Of a stretch of DNA of 64,000 nt, positions 56,151 to 64,000 are shown one piece after another. Source of the DNA: Sphagnum magellanicum (taxonomy: Eukaryota > Streptophyta > Sphagnopsida > Sphagnales > Sphagnaceae); assembly GCA_021904315.1 (NCBI GenBank), contig CM038910.1, forward strand, positions 2,666,001 to 2,730,000, written 5' to 3'. How positions within the stretch are numbered: position 1 is the first letter of the stretch; each line of letters opens with the position of its first letter. A program made the translations under genes and the position numbers. The notes below the pieces were generated by a model. The model searched no databases. It saw nothing but the letters and a program-made list of their open reading frames with translations, and was not told the origin of the DNA.

Positions 56151-57420
56151 ACTAAATGAATCATGAACAAATTAATTATGGTTAAATTAATTATATATAT
56201 ATGGTTAAACTAATAATGGCTAAATAAATTTGGCAATATATGGGTTAGTTTAATCAAATTTATCTACTCCTTGTTAGTTTAACCATTTATGAATTAGCCA
56301 TGGTTAATTTTGCCATAAATATTTTTACCATTTTGATTTTAGCCATAATTATTTCATTCATCATTATTTTAGTCATAATTAATTTATGCATAATTGGTTT
56401 AGTCATAAAATATTTATTCATTGGTTAGTTTAGCCATAAAATATTTATTCATGGTTAGTCCAACCATTTATATTTTAGCCATAAAATATTTATTCATTAG
56501 TTAATTTAACCATTTCTAATTTAGCCATGGTTGGTTTAGTCATAAAATATTTATTCATTGGTTAATTTGGCCATATTTACTTTACTTAAGGTTAATTTAA
56601 CCATATTTATTTTACTCATGGTTAATTTTAAACATTTCTAATTTTGTCATGCTCATATCCATGGCTTCATACATGATGGCCGGTTATAGGCATGCCAATC
56701 ATGCTTTTAGGGTTAATGTACGTTCTTTGGTTACTATATGTTATTAGGTGTTTTAAGGTTATGGTTTTTTTAGGGTTTTAACTTTGTTGATGGCTGTATA
56801 AAAGGCCAAGCTTTTCCCTTCTCTTGTTAGTTTTTCTAAAATTCCTTTGTTAGGGAAAGTTTCCTCCATAGTCAGATTGGATTTTTAGATGCTCACGGCG
56901 ACTATTACACGGCCACTATTTACATACACTACGTATTCTTTCCTTCTTTTCGATTTAATTTAATAATACATGAAAATTTCATCTCAGCCTCCTTTTGTGC
57001 ATTGTGTATATATGTGCATGCATCTCTTTTTGGTTGATTAGTTTCTACCTTTGATTGGTTTTAATATTTTTGTTCAGTAGAGTTTACTATGGATTTACAC
57101 TTTTACAACACGAAAAGTCACAACATTACATGTCATGACAATTTGGCCATTATTGGTTTAGCCATAAAATATTTATTCATCGGTTAACTTGGCATTTTTT
57201 ATTTTATTCATGGTTAATTTCACCATATTTATTTTACTCATGGTTAATTTTACCTAATTTAGCCATGGTTGGTTTTGCCATAATTATTTTGCCCAAAATT
57301 ATTTAGTCATTATATATTTAGCTAGGTTGATTTTTGGCTAAGTAAGCTAAGTTAAGCTAGGTTGATTTTTAGTTATGCTAATTACATGGGTTAAACTAAG
57401 TTGACTTTTGGTAAATGTGC
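56150..57420. repeat. Degenerate array of TTAGCCAT / GGTTAATTT units
   Basis: Units such as TTAGCCATAAAATATTTATT and CATGGTTAATTTTACCATAT recur many times with indels at roughly 30-45 bp spacing, in two blocks (56150-56670 and 57140-57420). The segment between them is different and less repetitive. No coding. Confidence 0.75.
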
Positions 57421-57839
57421 AATGACTGATAATGTGTTTATAGATTTTTGACACATGTCATCCATCCATCAAGGTGTTTTTTGTAACACTTAGTCAAATA
57501 AAACGACTAAGTTGAAATGACATGCATTTTACACATCATACCAAGGTAATTAATGACATGGAATTTCAATATTAAGCCAAAATAAAAAAGTTTCAGTTGA
57601 TAAGATGATTGGGCTTTGTAATTAAATGGGTGAAACGACATGGGTTTATCAACTCATGAGTGACTAATTGCATATGCCCTTCCTGATTAAAATGTAGTCA
57701 CGAAACTTGATTGTAAAACCCAAAATGCTTTATTGTGCTTCTTCTTTTGCATGTTTTCCTTTTCTAATAATAAACAATCTATCAACATCAAACCTTATTA
57801 AGTTGTTATTGCTTAATTTTTTTCATTTGCCAATTTAAG

Positions 57840-59066
57840 TTTTGGTGCACCCCACATTTCACAATATTTGTGAAGTACATAACAAGCAATTGTAATTAGT
57901 GATGCTCTACCAACTTTGAAATTGAAATGTTTCAAAATTCACCATTTTTTTTTCAAAAAACTTAATGCATTTTTTCTGACCACCCTCCCAAAATTCATGT
58001 TGGAATCATATTTTATTTTGTCCACATTTGCAAGATTATGAGTCTTTCAATTCTTTTCCAAGTAAGTACAAATTGGATAAGTTGCACCACCAATTAAGAA
58101 TGGAGTGCATCTCATACTTCGAATGGTAATAATTGGTTCTTAGAATTAATTAACTTCAATTGTACATATAGGCTACACTTCTTCAATTGTCCACCATCAT
58201 GAAACCCTCCAAGTTGGCCAACACAAACGTTCCAAATATTTTGTTTACATCACATACAACTTGCAACACAATATCATGGAACTTTTTCTTATTGAAAAAA
58301 TCACCAATAGTAAGTGTAACTATTTTGCTTGGAAGATTCACAAAAGGAATGTGAGTTCTTTTTATAATTCCACAAATGTTAGGTATGCCTCTAAGAGTTT
58401 CAAAACAAAGATTGATGTCCCTCAAACATTGACTTGAAGGAATATTGATGTATTTACTAAACAATTTGTTTTTGTTCATTAACACATCACAAACAATATC
58501 AACATATTTTTTAATTGTTGATGTACCCACATTGAATTCATTGGCCATATGCGAAACATTAAATCCATGAGCAAATTGATAAACAACAATAACCACAATC
58601 TTTAAATCTCTAATTGTGGATTGACATGGTTTAAACAACTTGATTGCAAAAAAGGTGTCAATTTCAAAACTAGGTTATTGAAAGTTTCAAAATTCATTTT
58701 ATAATGCAAGAAAAATTTCTTATCTTTCATTTCAGGTGTGGTATGCCACACATTAGTTTCCACAAGGTCCCAATTTGTGTATTGTTTAGGTTATTTCCAC
58801 CAAAAATGTGGTGGATGTCCCTTCCTATTCACATCGGCAAAGAACATTGGAAAGACATTGAATCCTATTATATTCTTATTTAAATTTGAAAACACATTAC
58901 GCACTTTAGATTTAGATGTTGCACAATTCCGAAGTGTAATGGAGAATAACATCCAAATAATAAACACTTGCTCAAGTGAGACCAGATCCATCTCCACAAA
59001 TTTTGAAAACAATAAAAAACCCCTAATATTATAAAATGCAATTACAATAATCCCAAAACAATGCAA
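57840..59066 (-). pseudogene. PIF/Harbinger transposase (DDE_Tnp_4 type), decayed
   Basis: Reading on the minus strand, the N-terminal part (FFLHYKMNFETFNNLVLKL, about 58630-58735) leads through a frameshift in a T run to the best-preserved 151-codon stretch (58183-58638). That stretch has a helix-turn-helix-like region (VSHMANEFNVGTSTIKKY), GIPNICGIIKRTHIPF and FFNKKKFHDIVLQVVCD. In active relatives the first box reads as an IDGTH-type motif, so the first catalytic Asp has been replaced here. The C-terminal part (RASLITIACYVLHKYCE, near 57850-57900) follows with stops and shifts. No MYB-like partner gene or terminal repeats were found. Confidence 0.82.
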
Positions 59067-61658
59067 ATTTCACCCAAAAAAACTTCTAAAAACCAATATA
59101 ATTTTCTTAAAACATCTTTTATAAGTTTGGAGAAAAATGGTGAAAAAAAGGTATCCACAACTAAACAAAGATTGTAAAAATGACTAATGTTTATGGACCT
59201 TGGTTGTAATATTTGTTTTTTGAATTATATCTCCCCTCAAACTGTCTAGCTCTCTGGTTTTTCTATCTTTCCTAGACTCTTTCCTACCTTTAGTAGGAGT
59301 TTCTTAAAAAGATCATTCTACTTAAAACCAACATTAATAGGGTAATGGGTGGCCTTTTGTGCTTGCCTTGAGCCAATGGATAATGTCTTTTGAACTTGTT
59401 GGTGCCAAATGAAAATGAATCACAATATTTCAACCTTAAAAATAAAAATAAAATGGATATTTATTTCTTTCAAGGATATATGTATGAAATTGCAAAGTGA
59501 GCATTCGAATTTAAAAGAGAGTTAAAACATATTTTTAGCAATAAGCAAGTCAAAGTAGGTGTTAACTATAACAAAATACTCAAGCATATCACTCTAGCAC
59601 ATCCAACTAGCCAATCACAAGATGACAGTAGGTACATGCATTAAGTATAATGAGAATCACAAAAATTAATATCTAGAAACATGTAATAACTAATGATGAT
59701 GTAATGACATGTATAACACATAAGATGACAAGAAAAAATAAACATGATAAGTAGTGCATTAGATATAACAATAATGCAATGAATTATTGACAACATGCAT
59801 TATATTTATGTAAGGTATAACATTCAAGTGGTATCGTCCGCATCAAATATTTGTGTATTAATCAAAATGTGAGAAAATAGATGCAACTTTAAAATTCATA
59901 AAAAATCAATGAAATAAATATGAGCTCAAACAAAAGATGAACAAATTGAAATTAACAAAGAAAAAATTGCACAAAAAAACGTAACTAATGAAAAAAAGTT
60001 TCATTACATAAGAAGATAACACATGTAGGAGCTCACAACTACGAACCACTCTCATGGAAATAATTTTAAAATGTTTCAAGCTTATACAATCTTTTGTTTT
60101 CAAACATGGGAAGATGAACCTTCACCAACTAAAGCACTATTCAAAGATAAGTCATAATCATCATCAAAGTTTTTTTTTGTCTTTATTTTCATCCTCCATA
60201 TTTTCATCTCAAACCTCTCCTTTTCCTATAGTATTTTCGGTTTTTTCAATTTTCTTGTTAGATAAATTAGTTTTTCTTTTATAATTTATCATGTCCAAGT
60301 TTCACATCCTAAAAATCATGATATTTGCATTTAAGTAGCTTGTCTTTATCCTTTTGTTTCATATTATAATCAAGATGAGTTGACAAAAGATTTGTAATAC
60401 ACATATTTCGCAAGTTGCATTTTTTTCCACATGGTTTATAAACATCTTTTTTAAGACTTGTAAGGAAACCCCATAAAAAAGGAAAAAGAAAAAAGACATT
60501 ATAAAATTTTACAAGTGCATATGTTCTTCATGTTTGTTCCAAATGTAACACCTTTTGAATAAGTTCTTATCTTTTTTGGTTGTGGTCATTTCAAGTCCCA
60601 GGATCCCATAGTTTTTTCAAAGTTTGAATTCTAGTACACTCACAAAAAGAAGATGGCAAAAGAAAAAGAATATGAGAAGAAGAAGATGACAATAATGACA
60701 AAGAAAAAGATGAAAAAAAAAACTAATGAAAAAGAAGATGACATGAACAAAGAAAAAGATGATGGTAATGATGATGATATGAAGATTAGAAAAGAAGAGG
60801 AGATAAAAGAAAGAAGAAGATGGCAGAAGAACTAGAAAACAAGAGAAGAAGAAGAAAAGATGATTAAAAAAAAACACAAAATAATCTTGCTTGAACTTGA
60901 ATTTTTGTAAACACAACAGAGAAAAAAATATTTTGCTTGAGCTTTTGCAAAAATAATGACTAAAAAACAATGGCCATGAGAAGATTTTGCCTCCTAGTTC
61001 AAAACATTACCTACTTATCTTCCTTCAAAATGTTACCTACCTACATTTTGGTTGGGGTAGCTTAGTACCCTTACCTTAGGTGGGCTAAGTTAACTAACCT
61101 CAGTAAATTCTCAAAATTTTCATCTTGCAATATCATCCATCCCTCGCTTGTACGCTCGCAGAAACATGGGTGCTTGGTCACCCAAGGGACTTCTAAGCAT
61201 GCTAAATATCCCATCCTAAAATTAAATCAGAGTCTCAGAGTCCAAGTATTGCTCATTTTATAGGTTAAAACATAGCCACCAAGATGCAGCCCTCAATGAG
61301 GTGAAGGTGCCAATGTAGGTGCTGGTGCACCCTAGCCCACCCACTCCCCACTATTTGGCCTTTTATATGTGATTACCACATTCAACATTCAGTATTAGTT
61401 ATTCCACCATCCCCCTAAATAAACATGAAAAGTTCCACATGACGAAGTGAGAGACTAGGTATTTAAAAATGCCACCACATGGCACAACCATTATGGTTTG
61501 CCAATCAAGTTATTGATCCTCTTGGAGGGAACTGTATGTACCCTTGCATTATGTACAAAACTAGAAACAAAACATCCAGGTTCACACCGTTTGAATACTA
61601 GATGTACTTTGTTCAATTATAGTGTACAAGCCATTTTACTGATGTGGTGCAGATGGTA
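59067..61658. other. AT-rich intergenic DNA with a GA-rich tract
   Basis: No gene is seen. At 60645-60870 the plus strand is almost pure purine (GAAGAAGAAGATG-type), giving accidental Lys/Glu-rich and Phe-rich ORFs on the two strands. A TACCTA-rich tract lies at 60998-61100. Confidence 0.55.
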
Positions 61659-62037
61659 GAGCATCTCCAGCGGTACACATCATGTGATCTTGAAGAGTAA
61701 AATTGGATGAAGAAAAAGATAAAATATGCCTGAAATATTCCAGTTTGGATCAGGAAAATGGTTTTGGCTCATGATAATTATACAGTTTGTGGTGGCTTGG
61801 AAAAGGCGCAGCAAACCTCTCTCCCAAGAGTGTAATAAATATGATCTGATTGCTGCTGAGTGTTTCTGATTGGCTCATCATATGATTGCTCCAAGTGATT
61901 TGCTATTAGTAGTCCCCCACCTATTTAATGTCCCACTTTCAGTTTTATCTTTGGGGTTGCATAAAAGTAAATAACCAAACTTGGATGTGAAAATTACTTT
62001 TTGCAGGATCACATACTGACCTGTGCTGGAGATGCTC
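61659..62037. mobile_element. MITE with GAGCATCTCCAGC terminal inverted repeats
   Basis: The left end GAGCATCTCCAGC (61659) and right end GCTGGAGATGCTC (ending 62037) are perfectly inverted. Weaker pairing extends inward (TGTGATCTTG...AAAATTGGATG with CATCCAAG...AATTAC...GATCACA). Length is about 380 bp, with no ORF. No target duplication is obvious. A similar end occurs at 481. Confidence 0.75.
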
Positions 62038-62098
62038 TGAGCCCCATAATTGATAGGCCCAACCTTACCTTTTGGGGTGTCTAGTGGCATCCCAAATG

Positions 62099-62175
62099 TA
62101 GTTGCAGGCCTGCAAACAAACGTGTGCATCCATCATGCAGTGGCAGATGTTTGGTTGCTGCATGGGCAGTTATAA
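62099..62175. repeat. Short hairpin, MITE-like
   Basis: GTTGCAGGCCTGCAAACAAACG and the reverse complement of TGTTTGGTTGCTGCATGGGCAGTT are similar, forming an imperfect stem of about 25 bp. GGCATGTTTGG-type ends are common in Tourist/PIF MITEs. Confidence 0.4.
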
Positions 62176-64000
62176 CTTGGGGTGCAGGAGAGCAAAGGGT
62201 GACTTGGGGCGGGTGGGTTGCGGCTTGTGGGTAAGGAATGACCATATGTGGTAGCTAAAGCCTCAGGACAACTGTAGTACCTTGGCCATTTGAACACATG
62301 TTCATGAAATAATTAATTAATTTTGAAAAATTCATTTCAACAAATAAAATATTCCTAGATACTCACTATTATCTTTCACAATATTTTTTTATTTGCAAGA
62401 AATAATTTTTGAAAATTTCAACAATTCTTAAATTAATATAATTAGTGTCGAATTGGCCAAGGCACTAGGGTAATGCATTACTGAAATGAGGGATTGCAAG
62501 GCAGGGGCCAAGGGTGTTTCCCCAATTTCAGCAATGTCCTCCTGGTCTGGGGCTTTACTGCATGTAAAAACCTGTCAAGTTTTTATTTCTTGAAGTAGTT
62601 GTGCATTATGAAAATTGGGTGGGCTCCATGTGTAGGGCAAAACCCTCGGCCATGGGTTTTGTCTGAATATGGGCTCCTGTGAGGTGGAGCTGAGTGTGAG
62701 CCCCATTTCAATAAAGCCAGTGGTTTGGGGATTTATCTTGCACGAGGTTTTCCTACAAAATATAAATTGTGTGCAAGTGATGATAGGACAGCCCTCTGGT
62801 ATGTTTAACTGGCTTCTTCTTATGTAATTTTGACAGAGGATTAGGTAGCTTCTTGATTAATGAAAAAATGTTTCGTGTATACAAACTCTGTCTAAGAATT
62901 CCCATTGGGCTGATCAAATTTACAAGATAAAATGTAGAACATTTTGTCAATGGTTCAATTTTTTAGTGAGCAGTATCAACTACCCTGGAGCATCTCATCT
63001 AAGAGCTTGCTCACTTAATCTCCTGCTTTCTGACAATCTTACATATTAAGCCCCAGAACATACCCTGAGAGCATCTGGATTGGTAGTTGTAACCTGAGCC
63101 AGGTCTTAACTTGCATCCAGTGGCTGCAAGTTAATCACAAGCTTAAGTCTTGAACTCACCTGTAACTAACTAAAAGCACACGACAAGTTGTAATCAAACA
63201 TGAAATCAGATTAGATGGTAGATGTTCTGACCTCCATTTCACCACTTGTAAGCAAAGAGGTGTTCAAGTCTTTTGCTTTAGCAGCCACCACTATGTTCCT
63301 GCTGGCTTCTGCTGTAATTGTGGTATGATCCAAAAGATCCTCAGCTGCAGGATCTGAGCCAGCACACTGCCATTTTCCTGCAGCACTGTGAGTCAATTTT
63401 AGTGACAGTTTAGAAAAACACCACTGCTAACTTTTGTAGGGTATGTTCTCAATGACGATTTCTTTGTCCACAGAGAAAATAGGAACGTGCTTCTGTGGTC
63501 AATCATTAAATGTGTCCCATTCTTCTTGTTCCAGTGAGTCTCTTTATATAGAAGTCCTAGAGGTCCATGAGACGTCCCCTGGGATACTTGGGCTGACAAC
63601 CTCAATTAAAAGGATTATTTCAGCAAAAGTCATTGATGAAAATAAATCAACTAAAACAGTTTGCAATCTCATCTTGTTTGTGATTGTAACAGATTGTTAT
63701 CCAAATTGCATCAGCTTTTACTCCACCTCCTAATGGGCACAGTGCCAATCCCAAGCAGGATCCTTCAAAGGTAGGAAGGCAGGTAAGGAGGAAAGGCGAT
63801 GGATGTCTACTAGGTAGGTAGATAATGTGATTCATTAGTACTCGCTAACCACAGTGGTTAACTATGGGACAATAATACAATGAAAAAGTTTCCTTTCCAC
63901 ACACCATCCATCTTGCATGGTGCGCTGGTTCACTTTGGCCCAAATTCTTGGAAAAGAAATCAATGATTACAGTAAATACTGTTGATTAGGGACTGTTTCA
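62176..64000. other. Intergenic DNA, no gene seen
   Basis: Open frames (for example 63443-63733 plus and 62753-62950 minus) are short and match nothing I know. GAGCATCT motifs at about 62986 and 63069 may be relics of the 61659-type MITE. Confidence 0.45.

Noticed and set aside
60617..60970. 117-codon Phe-rich minus-strand ORF and Lys/Glu-rich plus-strand ORF
   Set aside because: Both come from a purine-rich GAA/GAT low-complexity tract.

Overview
This window is nuclear DNA from a land plant. It holds spliced and intronless plant-type genes (a plant 20S proteasome beta-5 subunit, a TKL-type protein kinase and a five-intron MECR-like enoyl reductase). They sit in AT-rich intergenic DNA packed with decayed plant transposable elements: a chromovirus Ty3/gypsy, a Ty1/copia, a CACTA, a PIF/Harbinger, a hAT, a LINE and many MITE-like hairpins. 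The long AT-rich gaps, the gene-poor layout and an RLE-like LINE tail not expected in flowering plants fit a fern, gymnosperm or other non-flowering plant better than an angiosperm. The species cannot be fixed from sequence alone.

Layout. 1-9.0 kb: AT-rich DNA with tandem duplications, dispersed repeats, a foldback at 6.6-7.4 kb and a cluster of five related hairpins (7.6-9.0 kb). 9.85-11.43 kb: intact intronless kinase gene. 11.4-13.6 kb: degenerate repeats. 13.57-16.18 kb: GC-rich hAT element with clear TIRs and an 8-bp target duplication; its transposase is broken by three stops and one frameshift. 16.2-20.9 kb: MITE-like inverted repeats and a 1.2-kb element with inverted ends. 20.95-30.3 kb: a minus-strand LINE remnant split by a 6.95-kb chromovirus whose two 971-bp LTRs are nearly identical. 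30.3-38.5 kb: very AT-rich, with one unrecognised coding-like stretch (35.5-36.8 kb) and an inverted repeat flanked by long G and C runs. 38.6-38.9 kb: 64-bp minisatellite. 39.3-41.8 kb: MECR-like gene, six exons. 43.3-44.1 kb: proteasome beta-5 gene on the minus strand. 44.8-45.5 kb: repeat composite. 45.6-54.3 kb: decayed copia element invaded by a 2.26-kb CACTA element (TSD AAT) and by a solo LTR of the same chromovirus family (TSD TTATC). 54.3-64 kb: repeats, a Harbinger transposase pseudogene (57.8-59.1 kb) and MITEs.

How it fits together. Only three loci look like functional host genes: the kinase (signalling), the MECR-like reductase (fatty acid or quinone-type reduction) and PBE (proteasome core). 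They show no sign of acting together. The rest is a nested record of transposition. The LINE was hit by a young gypsy. The copia was hit by a CACTA and by an older gypsy later reduced to a solo LTR. A diverged tandem repeat was hit by the hAT. The most notable items are the compositionally foreign hAT, the young chromovirus copy that lacks most of RNase H, the LINE with a zinc-knuckle and nuclease-like tail, and the hairpin cluster upstream of the kinase.
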